A stretch of DNA of 42,948 bases from contig CAYZDE010000003.1 in assembly GCA_964477205.1 (NCBI GenBank), positions 1 through 42,948 of the forward strand. Reading direction: 5' to 3'. The translations under genes were made by a program, and so were the position numbers. Every line of letters starts with the position of its first letter. Within the stretch, counting starts at the first letter, position 1. The notes beneath the pieces were generated by a model, which worked only from the letters and a program-made list of their open reading frames with translations, did no database searches and had not been told where the DNA came from. This document shows positions 7,029 to 16,300 of the stretch, piece after piece. Origin of the DNA: UBA93 sp964477205 (GTDB lineage Archaea > Micrarchaeota > Micrarchaeia > Norongarragalinales > Norongarragalinaceae).

Positions 7029-9293
7029 ACAGAGCGCCCGGGAAAGGGCTGCATTGTTACCGTATGCGATGAAATCGACGGGCCGATCGTTAAGCTTGAC
7101 GATGACAGCGTGCGCATGGTCCGCTCTTGGCAGGAGGCTTTGGACTTGCGCGGCCGCATTAAAGAAATTTTATTCATTGGCGACTTGCTCATTTGTTACG
7201 GCGACTTCCTAAAGACGCGGCACCCCTTGGTTCCCGGGGCGTGGTGCGACGAATGGTTCGAGCGCATTCTCGAGTCCAAGGGAATAAACGCGGACATTAA
7301 ATCCATTACTTTCGACGAGGCGGTTGAGCTCGCGCGTAATGAGGGAGTGCCGCTCGCGCCGAAGCACACGCTTTATTGGGGTGACTTGACGCGTGAAGAA
7401 TTGTGCGGGCTGGCGGAATGGCTTGCGAATGGAAAATTGTCTTCGGTAAGCGGTGAGCTGGAATTGTCATTGCCTGCCGACGAGGGTAAGCGCGGTTTGG
7501 AGTTACTCGGCGTTGAGCATGAAGTGCACGGCGGCAAGGTCGCTTTGATAGGAGATGACGCGAAGCGATTATTGTGCCCGCTCGGCTTGTTGAAAGAAGG
7601 AAAGCTGGATAAATCCGCTTTCGATGCAGTGTTTCCTGATGAAAAGAAGGCGCCGTTGGCTATTCTCAGCGAACTCTTGGGGGCTATTGTAAAGTGCAAA
7701 GCGGGCACTTACATCGGGGCGAGTATGGGACGGCCGGAGAAGTCCAAGGAGCGTTCAATGCGCCCGCCGGTGCACTCTTTGTTTCCAGTGGGATTTCTCG
7801 GGGGAATGACCCGCGATTTAGTGCGTGCAACGCGGTTACTAAAACGAAGGGGCGAGTCGTTTGCAGAATTCGACTTGAATAATCGCATTTGCCCGAGGTG
7901 CAATGCGCGCTCTTGGCAGTTCAAATGCAGGTCGTGCGGAGCAAAAACGATAATGTCCAAGGAAACCCCGGCCGTCAAGCAGAAGGTGGATTTGGTTTCA
8001 GAGTTCGACGCTGCCTGCGAGCGGGTGAAAGTTCGCCCGCAGCAAGTGAAGGCGGTCATGGGAATGATTTCCAGGGAAAAGATTCCGGAAGCCCTTGAGA
8101 AGGGCATACTTCGCGCAAAGCACGGGGTAACCGTGTTTCGCGACGGGACTTGCCGGTACGATGCAATGGAGCTAACCGCGACTCACTTCCGAGGAGCGGA
8201 CGCAAACATCGGCGTTGAAAAACTGCGTAAGTTAGGGTACGAATCGGATTGCAAGGGCAAGCCCATTGAGTCGCTCGAACAAGTAATTGAGCTCCTCCCC
8301 CAGGACATAATCGTCTCGCGCCACGCATTAGATTACCTGTTCAAGCTCGCAAACTTCGTGGACGACCTTTTGGTTTACCATTACGGATTACCCGCGTTTT
8401 ACGGAGTAGAAAAGCCTGAGGATTTAATCGGAAAGCTAGTGGTGTGCATCGCGCCGCACACGAGTGCGGGCATGGTTGCGCGCGTAATCGGCTGCACTGA
8501 AGCACAAGGCGTGGTCGCCCACCCTTACTTGCACTGCGCTTGCCGCAGGAACGCCGACGGCGACGAGCTCGGCTTTTTCCTGCTACTCGACGGCCTCTTG
8601 AACTTCTCCCTTAGATTATTGCCTTCGTCCCGCGGCGGGAAAATGGACGCCCCGCTCGTCGTGATGAGCCGCCTCGACCCGAAGGAAGTGGATGATGAAG
8701 TTCACGCGATGGACCGCGCTTGGTCGTACCCGTTAAAATTTTACGAGGCAACGGAGCAACTCGCCCAGCCCTCGCAAGTGAAAATAGAGTTGGTTTCCAA
8801 CGAGCTCGGCAAGGCAGAGCAGTACGAGGGATTCGGGTTCACTCACGCCGGTTCGCTAGACGGGCCGACGCGAACGCGTTACGTGCAATTAAAGAACATG
8901 CAAGAGAAGCTTGACGAAGAGCTCGACTTGATGATGAGCATTCGCGCGGTGGACGCTGCCGACGGAGCCGAGAGGGTAATACTCAACCACTTCTTCCCCG
9001 ATTTGTACGGAAACCTGCGCGCGTTCTCCCGCCAAAAGTTCCGCTGCGTCGGGTGCAACACTAAGTACCGCCGAGTGCCGTTGAGCGGCAAGTGCAACAA
9101 GTGCGGCGGCAAGCTCATACTCACCGTCAGCCGGGGGAGCGTTCAAAAGTATCTGGAGTTGAGCAAGAACCTCGCAAAGAAATACGACCTGCCGAATTAC
9201 CTGCAACAGAGGATAATGCTCATCGAGCGCGAAATAGCCAGCGTGTTCGATAATGATAAGAGCAAGCAATTCTCGCTCGCGGATTACGCTTAG
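7029..9293 (+). CDS. dp2: DNA polymerase D large subunit (DP2), catalytic C-terminal part
   Basis: This continues DP2 in the same frame after the TAG. If translated separately, the first usable starts would be GTG 7110 or the nearby ATG 7116, which would leave out the conserved TERPGK segment. It contains the two-barrel polymerase core with the catalytic NADGDE motif (about nt 8549-8567), whose aspartates bind the metals, preceded by the CRR segment. Two zinc-binding modules are visible: CPRCNARSWQFKCRSCG (about nt 7888-7945) and a C-terminal four-cysteine module, CVGC then CNKCGG (about nt 9045-9115). No intein is present. The end, DYA followed by TAG, is one base before the convergent PolB stop. 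Confidence 0.94.
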   Translation, partial: TERPGKGCIVTVCDEIDGPIVKLDDDSVRMVRSWQEALDLRGRIKEILFIGDLLICYGDFLKTRHPLVPGAWCDEWFERILESKGINADIKSITFDEAVELARNEGVPLAPKHTLYWGDLTREELCGLAEWLANGKLSSVSGELELSLPADEGKRGLELLGVEHEVHGGKVALIGDDAKRLLCPLGLLKEGKLDKSAFDAVFPDEKKAPLAILSELLGAIVKCKAGTYIGASMGRPEKSKERSMRPPVHSLFPVGFLGGMTRDLVRATRLLKRRGESFAEFDLNNRICPRCNARSWQFKCRSCGAKTIMSKETPAVKQKVDLVSEFDAACERVKVRPQQVKAVMGMISREKIPEALEKGILRAKHGVTVFRDGTCRYDAMELTATHFRGADANIGVEKLRKLGYESDCKGKPIESLEQVIELLPQDIIVSRHALDYLFKLANFVDDLLVYHYGLPAFYGVEKPEDLIGKLVVCIAPHTSAGMVARVIGCTEAQGVVAHPYLHCACRRNADGDELGFFLLLDGLLNFSLRLLPSSRGGKMDAPLVVMSRLDPKEVDDEVHAMDRAWSYPLKFYEATEQLAQPSQVKIELVSNELGKAEQYEGFGFTHAGSLDGPTRTRYVQLKNMQEKLDEELDLMMSIRAVDAADGAERVILNHFFPDLYGNLRAFSRQKFRCVGCNTKYRRVPLSGKCNKCGGKLILTVSRGSVQKYLELSKNLAKKYDLPNYLQQRIMLIEREIASVFDNDKSKQFSLADYA

Positions 9294-9294
9294 G

Positions 9295-11592
9295 TTACCA
9301 GGCGCCGAGTCCGGTCTGCTTGCCCCCGTGCTTCAAGTCGAGTTCGCCGTAGCCGAGCGGGCCGATTATCTTCAAGACCGAGGGGAGCACTTGCTTGTTC
9401 ACGTAATAATCCGCGTCGTAATCCTTCGCGCGCTCAAGAACGCGCGCCTTATCCGATATTGACGCGCCTTTCTTGGTTATCACGTACTCTACCATCGCGC
9501 CCTCCGGCACGTCCAAGCCGGCCTTGCGCGCTTCAAGCACTGCGCTCAATTCCGGGCTTTTTATTAAGTACTCGCTCGTCTTCTTGCGCAGTGACGTGAG
9601 CACGGCCAGGTCTTGCAGTTCTACTTTGCCGCCCTTCAAGTCATTGATTATTCCCCGCACGAAGTCGGCTGCCTTAGCCGCGTCGCCTTCTTTTAATAGT
9701 ATTTCGAGTACGCGCTTTTGCGTTCGGCGAGCGATGCGGCTCCAATCGCGGCGAACGAGTTCGAAGCCGCGAATCTTTATTTTTCCGTCGCTTCCCATTA
9801 GCGCGTACTTTTTTTTCGCTCCCTTCCCGCCGGACTTCTTCGACACGAAGATGCCTCGTGGAAAAATGCCTTCCAATTCGAGTTCCATGTTGCCGGGCAG
9901 CTTCGCGTTAACCTTTTCGCGGAACGCTTCGAGGCCAGCTTCCTTGCCCTTCTCGAAAGTGAAGAACAGGCTATCGGTGTCCCCGTATAGCACGTTGAAT
10001 CCTTCCTCTTCCGCTTTTGCAATCGTATCCTTAATGTAATGGCGCGCCCAAGCGGTTATGCTCTCCGCGCATTCCCGCGAGTAATACCTAGAGCGCGCGT
10101 ACGCGGTGTATCCGTAGAAAGAATTCGCGATTATCTTGAGCGCCCACTGGCGCGCGTGCAACCCGGCTTTTTCCCTTCCCTTTGCTTCCTTCTCCGCGTC
10201 TTTAATCTTGAACCGCGTCTTAAGCACTTTGCCGAGCACCTTCGGGATGAGCCCCTTGCGCTTCTTGCAGAAGCGATGGCCGTTCGGTGACTCGAAAGCG
10301 TCTTTACAGCAATCGCAGTTAAGCGTGGTCGGGTCCACGTTATGCGATATGATTATCGTCGGGTAAAGCGAGCGGAAGTCGAACACCGCGATGTTCTCGT
10401 ATACCCCCGGCTCGGGCACCTTTACGAACGCGCCTTCAATCGGGTTTTCGGAGCGCCCCTTAACCTGTGCGTAGCCGGGCTTATTCGGCACTATTTCTCC
10501 TTCGTTGAACGACTCGCGCAATAGCAAGGCCTCAACGTGCTGGCCCGCGGTGCTTCGGCTCGCGTCGAACAGAGTCGAGCCGGTAATGCGCGCTAACTCC
10601 ACTTCCAACGGCATCGCGTACTCACCGAGTTCGAAGCAGGATAGCGCGTCGCCCTTGCAGTACTCGCCGAGTATTGCATCGCCGGCTTTCCATAACTTCC
10701 AGATGTCTTCCTTTTTGACTTCTTGTTTTTCTTTTCCTAGCAGCGACTTGTAAACGTCTTCAAGGCGCAGGCGCTCCAAACGCACGGCGCCGATGTAATT
10801 CAAAAAGAATATTTCGTCGTAAACGTCCAAGTGCACTCGGCCGCCCAGCCTAGCGCGGTTGCGCATGCCCAAGCGCTTAACCTTAACCGCCGAGCGGTCC
10901 CGGCCCAAGTGCATGCGGGCATTAACCTTTTTAGCGCGCTCTTGCAGGTAAGGCAAGTCGAATTCGTCGCCGTTGTAAGTGAAAACAATGTCCGCGCGCT
11001 TCTCCTTCAATAATCCCCCGAGCGCTTCAAGCATTTCCTTTTCAGTGGCGAAGCCGCGCTTTCCGTGCTCTAGCAAGCCGGCGCCCCCTTCGTCTGCGTA
11101 GCCGACCATTAGGCATGGGTCGCGCATTGCGTTTGAAAACCCGCGCTCGTTGTAAGTTTCAATGTCCAAGGAAACGATTTTCGGCTTGAATTCAATTCCG
11201 TCCACGCGCTTGATTTTCTTCACGAATTTTCTTCCCTTGCGCTCTTCAAACTCGACTTCGACCCCGTCGCAAGGCACGAGCCCTTTGTCGATTAAGTAGC
11301 GGCGGTAGAACGGTATCTTGAACTCGAAGCACTGCCCTTTTGATTTCAAGGCCTCGCTAGCGGCCGGCACGTCTCCCGGGGCATTACAGTAAACCTTCCA
11401 CAATCCTTTTTTCTTACCGTGGATTAAGCGCTCAACGCGCTCGCTCTCGAAATCCTTCGGCTTTTCTCCGTCAAAGTAAAAGTAAGGCTTGAAGGAGTCA
11501 TCGTAAAATCGTTCGGTGCGGCCGCTCGACTTAACGATCAGGCGAATAATTTTACCTTTCACCAGGTCTGCGTCCAATAGCGAGCCTTGCAT
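9295..11592 (-). CDS. polB: Family B DNA polymerase
   Basis: A 765-residue replicative or repair DNA polymerase of family B with proofreading. Exonuclease motifs are present: SLDIETYNE near residue 141, FTYNGDEFDLPYL, and EYCKGDALS. The polymerase motifs follow: A as DFRSLYPTII near 405, B as KIIANSFYGYTA near 485, and C as YGDTDS near 534. A CC-x8-C-type cysteine cluster (NCDCCKDAF then HRFCKKRK) lies after motif A, as in many archaeal PolB proteins. There is no intein. The start at ATG 11592 (MQGSLLDADL) fits the family; a longer open frame to 11766 adds an unrelated stretch antisense to the neighbouring gene. It is convergent with DP2 and separated from it by one base. Confidence 0.96.
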   Translation of the reverse strand: MQGSLLDADLVKGKIIRLIVKSSGRTERFYDDSFKPYFYFDGEKPKDFESERVERLIHGKKKGLWKVYCNAPGDVPAASEALKSKGQCFEFKIPFYRRYLIDKGLVPCDGVEVEFEERKGRKFVKKIKRVDGIEFKPKIVSLDIETYNERGFSNAMRDPCLMVGYADEGGAGLLEHGKRGFATEKEMLEALGGLLKEKRADIVFTYNGDEFDLPYLQERAKKVNARMHLGRDRSAVKVKRLGMRNRARLGGRVHLDVYDEIFFLNYIGAVRLERLRLEDVYKSLLGKEKQEVKKEDIWKLWKAGDAILGEYCKGDALSCFELGEYAMPLEVELARITGSTLFDASRSTAGQHVEALLLRESFNEGEIVPNKPGYAQVKGRSENPIEGAFVKVPEPGVYENIAVFDFRSLYPTIIISHNVDPTTLNCDCCKDAFESPNGHRFCKKRKGLIPKVLGKVLKTRFKIKDAEKEAKGREKAGLHARQWALKIIANSFYGYTAYARSRYYSRECAESITAWARHYIKDTIAKAEEEGFNVLYGDTDSLFFTFEKGKEAGLEAFREKVNAKLPGNMELELEGIFPRGIFVSKKSGGKGAKKKYALMGSDGKIKIRGFELVRRDWSRIARRTQKRVLEILLKEGDAAKAADFVRGIINDLKGGKVELQDLAVLTSLRKKTSEYLIKSPELSAVLEARKAGLDVPEGAMVEYVITKKGASISDKARVLERAKDYDADYYVNKQVLPSVLKIIGPLGYGELDLKHGGKQTGLGAW

Positions 11593-11620
11593 GAACAACC
11601 TTAATAAGAACTCGAAATAA

Positions 11621-11995
11621 ATGGTTTCGGGTGTTTTAGTGGCCGAAAGAAAATCATCGGAATTGGATTCAATCAAAAACGACGTCCGCTCTCTCTCGTC
11701 GAAAGTAGACTTAATCATACAAAAAATCAATACGATTGAGAAGAACGAGCAAGTACTCGGCCGCACCGTGGTTACCTTGAATGAGAAGCTGAAAGGGCTG
11801 CAGTCGAGCGGCTCGGCTCAAGGGTCGTCAGATTCAGCGTCGTCTGCAGTCAGCGAGGCTGCGTTGGATAAGAAGTACGCGCTCAAGAGCGAGTTGAAAG
11901 AACTCAAGTACACTCTCGACATGATTAATCCTTTGCAATTCGCGACAATAGACCAAGTCAAGGAAATGCTCAAGGACGCTATCGGGAAAGAGTAG
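11621..11995 (+). CDS. Predicted coiled-coil protein, function unknown
   Basis: A 124-residue soluble protein that I do not recognise. Residues about 15-60 form a heptad-like coiled coil (SSKVDLIIQKINTIEKN and onward). A low-complexity Ser/Ala/Gly linker follows (about 62-80), then a second charged helical part (ALKSELKELKYTLDM). The composition suggests a homo-oligomer or scaffold. It is divergent from polB with only 28 bases between the start codons, so their promoters must reach into each other's genes, which suggests linked expression. Its 3' end overlaps the convergent membrane-protein gene by 17 bases. Confidence 0.65.
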   Translation: MVSGVLVAERKSSELDSIKNDVRSLSSKVDLIIQKINTIEKNEQVLGRTVVTLNEKLKGLQSSGSAQGSSDSASSAVSEAALDKKYALKSELKELKYTLDMINPLQFATIDQVKEMLKDAIGKE

Positions 11996-12743
11996 CGAAA
12001 GCTGAAACCCAGTACGCCTTTTGGAAGCACTGCACTGCGGAAACCGTGAGGATTAATTCTAATAGAGCGAGCGTGCCTACTGCCGCGAATGCAATGCCTT
12101 GCAGTGATACTGCAGTGAAAGCGAGTGCAGCGAATAAGATTAATCCCGCCGCGGCTAGCGCAAGTGTGGCAACGGCCGCTAAGAAGTAATTAATGATTAA
12201 CTCGAAGGGACGCGCAAAGAGAATCGAGACGGACTTATTCAAAGCGTGAATCGTGCCCTTGCCGCTTAGCACGGCCGCGTAAGGCGCGAAAGCGAATGAC
12301 AAGGCGAGGAGCACACTGGCGAGCGAGTCGGCCAAGCTAGTTCCCCAATTGTCAAAAGCCGTAAAGAAGAGTGATACGCTTAATTGAATGGCGAGTGCAA
12401 TAACGGAAACCGCGAGTAGCGACGGGTAAACCCGCGGGATGCGTACGCGCTTCGCCCGCGCAGCCGCCTTGATGACTAGCGCGTCAGCGAACAACGAGGC
12501 TAGAGCGAGCCCGGCGACCCACAATGACAATACGATTGCAGCCGAGGCAATGGTTCCCATCACCGGCAAAAAGTTTCCAGTTGAAATCGCCTTAAGCGCC
12601 GAGTCGAATGCGCTCCCCGCGAAGAATAGTATTCCAAGCAACAAAGCGGAAGTGAATAAAGAGTAAGTTATAATGTACGGCTGCCAGTTAATCGGCTTTG
12701 ACGCAAAAGCTAAAGCTCGCTTTAAATGCAAAAAAAATTGCAT
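11979..12743 (-). CDS. Multi-pass membrane protein, function unknown
   Basis: A 254-residue, Ala/Leu-rich protein with about six predicted transmembrane helices and short basic loops (for example KAAARAKRVRIPRVYPS). It resembles the general class of archaeal membrane proteins with two-fold helical repeats, but I cannot name a family with confidence. Its ATG (12741-12743) overlaps the stop of the upstream gene by one base (TAATG), so the two are translationally coupled. The upstream product is a basic protein with no membrane segment, and the pair may work together at the membrane (inference). Confidence 0.7.
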   Translation of the reverse strand: MQFFLHLKRALAFASKPINWQPYIITYSLFTSALLLGILFFAGSAFDSALKAISTGNFLPVMGTIASAAIVLSLWVAGLALASLFADALVIKAAARAKRVRIPRVYPSLLAVSVIALAIQLSVSLFFTAFDNWGTSLADSLASVLLALSFAFAPYAAVLSGKGTIHALNKSVSILFARPFELIINYFLAAVATLALAAAGLILFAALAFTAVSLQGIAFAAVGTLALLELILTVSAVQCFQKAYWVSAFATLSR

Positions 12744-13270
12744 TACGCCACGCGCCTCTCTCGGCGCTCGAACGCAGCCTGCCTCTTACGCAAGCGCTCT
12801 TCAATGAACGGGTTCGCCTTCAACGGCTCGCGCTTCACTAGAGTCCTAAATCGCTCGGCTTGCCCGGGATTGAATTGAATTATTCGAGAGTGCTCTTCGG
12901 GCATTGCGCGCATTACTCGCGGCGCCCACTCCCTTGGCGAGCGCGCCTTCTCTTGCATTTCTTTCCATCGCTCGACCGCGTGCATGGTTTTCCAGCGGGC
13001 GGTTTCCACGGACTTCGGCTCGCCGACTAACAGACTTGCGGTCGCCCCTATAAGCGGTGTGAAGCGAACCGCACGCTTGAACAAGTTGGACGAACCGCCT
13101 TTAAAGCCGAAAACCTTGAACTCCTTACGGATTGGCTCGAATGCATTCGAGAGCAAACCCCTACTTGACGGCTCGCGCATTTGCGCGTGCGCTTTGTAAG
13201 CTTCCATTATTTTGCCGCGGTCCGGGTGCGGTTGAATCAAAGGCATAATACTTTTTTGGCTTGAACCCAT
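12743..13270 (-). CDS. Basic hypothetical protein
   Basis: A 175-residue protein rich in Arg and Lys, especially in the last 40 residues (EERLRKRQAAFERRERR). It has no signal peptide and only a short hydrophobic stretch (TPLIGATASLLVG). I do not recognise a family. The basic C terminus could bind nucleic acid or acidic lipids, but nothing in the sequence decides this. It is the first gene of a two-gene unit with the membrane protein downstream (coupled through TAATG) and is divergent from the large surface-protein gene at 13368. No Shine-Dalgarno sequence precedes ATG 13270. Confidence 0.6.
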   Translation of the reverse strand: MGSSQKSIMPLIQPHPDRGKIMEAYKAHAQMREPSSRGLLSNAFEPIRKEFKVFGFKGGSSNLFKRAVRFTPLIGATASLLVGEPKSVETARWKTMHAVERWKEMQEKARSPREWAPRVMRAMPEEHSRIIQFNPGQAERFRTLVKREPLKANPFIEERLRKRQAAFERRERRVA

Positions 13271-13310
13271 TAATAATTGCTTTCAAGGCGTTGGTTGAAG
13301 GTTTTGCAAG

Positions 13311-13320
13311 GTTTTTTAAC
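13311..13320 (+). promoter_or_regulatory. Possible TATA element ahead of the surface-protein gene
   Basis: The T-rich element GTTTTTTAAC lies about 50 bases before the TTG at 13368. A start about 25 bases downstream would give a short leader that includes the GGGGGG ribosome binding site at 13355-13360. The 97-base spacer is divergent, and no comparable element is clear for the minus-strand gene. Confidence 0.3.
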
Positions 13321-13367
13321 CGATTCTAGCCCAATTAAGTTTACCGTATTAATCGGGGGGTTGTACT

Positions 13368-16300
13368 TTGAAAAAAATAATTGTTTTAACCGCGTTCTTA
13401 TTGTTCCTAGCCGCTTTCCACGCTGCTGCCGCAGAACCCGGCGGCCCAGCAACGATTTGTGAACAAGAATGGAATTGTTGGAGCGGAGGAGGTCAAGGCA
13501 ACGGAGTATACTTGTGCACTTGCATTACCCCTGCAGAGGCAGCTGCCGCGGAAGGGGATTGTGGCCTTTTGGTTTCAACGCCTTATTGTGCTTACGACGG
13601 GACCGATTGGCATTACTGTTACGGTCCGGCTTCCGAGTGTGACCTCCCGGTAATCGAATCGTGCTCTGCACAAGGGTACCCTGAAGCTGACTGCCTCACG
13701 GAGAGTGAAGCGGGAACCAGGACTCAAGTAGGGAGCAATCTTTGTGCAGCCGGTAAGAATTGTTACGCGCAGCCTTGGCAGAATTGCAATGCATATAATG
13801 ACTGCGAAACGAGCGGCAGTAATACCGCCGGGTGCTTGTGCATAAACGACTATGACCCGAACACGGGTTACCATGGAGCTTGGGGCAACCAATGTGATTA
13901 TGCCGTCAGTCAAACCCTGCCGTGCAGGATCGGTGAGCCGGATTCAATGTGCGTTGACCCTAATTTGTGGGGTCAATCCGGCAGTACCAGCCCAAACACT
14001 TGCACTTGGTCCATGATTATTGACACTACTCCTTCCCCGCTTATCGGCGCGGGAACCGTGGAGGTTACCGTCAAATACTTCCACTTCGATACTTCAACGT
14101 ACAGTTCCAACCCCGAATTATTCGTTAAGTGTGATGCCGGTGATGCTTGGGGCTCTCGAGGGTCAATTAACAAGAACGACGGAGAAGTAACTTTTGATTG
14201 TGAATACGACGCGGTTACTTCGACGACCACTCACGAAATAGACTACGAGTTCCGCCAGGAAGTACGCTCCGGATTTACGATTGAAGAGTGGAATAACGGA
14301 GTGACCGTTACTCAAGAGCAGGGTTCGGCCAGCCCTTCGCCAAGCGCGACTCCTTCGCCTTCAGTTGGAGTAACCCCCTCACCTTCTGTTGGAGTAACTC
14401 CTTCGCCTTCTGTCGGCGTTACCCCTTCGCCGAGCGTTTCGGTTCAGGCAACTCAAATTCCTTCGCCTAGCCCGTCGATTCAAGCTACCAGCGAGCCGGT
14501 TGAAGGCATTCGCATTACCTATCCCGCGGACTCGAATAGTTACGCTTCCGCTAACGGTATGCTCGACTTGGAGTTCATTGTTCACGACTTCTGGGGCGGC
14601 TCGAATTCCAATTCCAAGACCACTGAAACCGTAGAGTTGACTTGTGACTATGACTTTAATCAAATTGACGCGTATCAGTTGAACCCACAGAAGGGCAGTT
14701 TCACTATTGAATTTTCTTACCCGTCGCCATCGTCGTTCACCCGCCAGAATGAAATCAAGGGATTAACGAACGGCTGGTATGAGATTACCTTGGAGTGCCG
14801 TCGCGAGCCCACCGGGCTATTGGAGCGCGCCATAGCCGCAATCCCGTTCATCGGCAAAACACTCATTAGCGTTCCGACCGCGACCGACACGCGCGACTTT
14901 TATTACTCGCGCCAAGCCGTCGGCTCGACTTGCACTGACTCGGACGGAGATAATATCTTCTTGAAGGGTTACTGCACCGAGACCTCGTTGAGTTCTTCGG
15001 AGTTAGTCAGCGGAGTGGTTAAGCGCGTTGATTACTGCGGCCCGTCTATTTCCAGTGTGTCCTCGTCGGGTTCTACTTTTTCCCCTTCGAATATACTACA
15101 CGAGTACGCTTGTGTTACTCCCGAAAGCGAAATCAAGTCGTCAGCTTCGATTTACGAGGTTTGTGATGATTATCTAGTGGATTGCGAGTACGGTTGCGTT
15201 GACGGCGCTTGCCTTACCGAGCCGGCGCAGAGCCAGACTTGGTGCAGGGACTTCCCGATTTACGTTGAACCAACGCCCAGCCCGCAAGTAACTGCAATAC
15301 CTTCGCCTAGCCCGCAGGCTACTGCCGAGCCAATAGAGTTTGAGAAGAAGACCGAGGAAACCATTGACTTCGAAGGCCACGAGTACCTCGTGTACCAACA
15401 GAGCGCGAATAAGGTTTGGGTGCGTGACACTTCATCCGGTTTGAGCGTTGAGCTTGAGGAGGGTGCGGTTTACGACGTGTTCCTTTACGACGGCTACGAA
15501 GTTCGCTTGGAACTCGTAGGGCAAGCCATGGACGATAACGTGCTCGTGTCAACCATTAAGTTCGCCTTATCTTCAGATGATGTGGCTCCGACGCCGACCA
15601 GTGTTCCAGACGACGCGGAAATGGTAACGATTTGCTTAACGGTTTACCAGCCACAAGACGGGTCAGCGTATTACTCGACTACGGTCCCGCTGCAATACTT
15701 GATTCACCCATTGAACCAGTCGAGCGTTGAAATGGTTCCTCCGGCCGGTTACGAGGAGTGGTCTTGCGGGTATTCTTATGATTCATTCGCATCCAAGATT
15801 TCGATTGTTCCTTACGGAGTAACGCAATCCACTTCATTGGATTTGGCTAGTGGCGAGCACGATGCACGCGTTTACTGCAGCCCGGCCAAGCAAACCTTGC
15901 CCGCGTGGATGCTGGAGTCCGATTTAATCGAATTTGAAGTGCGCGAAGCAGGGTTCTCTGTTTCACTCGACGAGCCGCAGAACGAAACCTATTGGTCGGA
16001 TTCGGTGCCTTGGGAATTCGTAATCAATTGCCCGGTACAATCCTCCATTGGTGACGCATACTTCTGCCAAGGCGAGCTCGACGGTGAGTTCTACGAGCTA
16101 ATCCGCGACAACCAAGTGAATTACTTCTACTGCGGCGTGCCCGTAATCGGTGAATTCGACTTGGCCGGCAATTACGGCCAGCACTACGCTAACGTGCAGT
16201 GCGCTGCAGAGAGCGACCCGACGAACTTCGTGAAGTCGAACGAGGCGTGGTTCTCGAATTACCCTGCGAACGTACCGGTTGTGCTAGAACCGGAGAACAA

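Noticed and set aside
5979..9293. Intein in DP2 or general recoding of TAG as an amino acid
   Set aside because: Read through, DP2 has normal length with no intein block. Many genes here end at TAG with no plausible continuation, so TAG is still a stop in general.
9473..10039. Open frame antisense to polB (188 residues)
   Set aside because: It covers a conserved catalytic part of polB and has a Ser-rich composition typical of shadow frames.
14349..14444. CRISPR-like direct repeats
   Set aside because: The units are contiguous with no spacers and encode an in-frame Pro/Ser linker.
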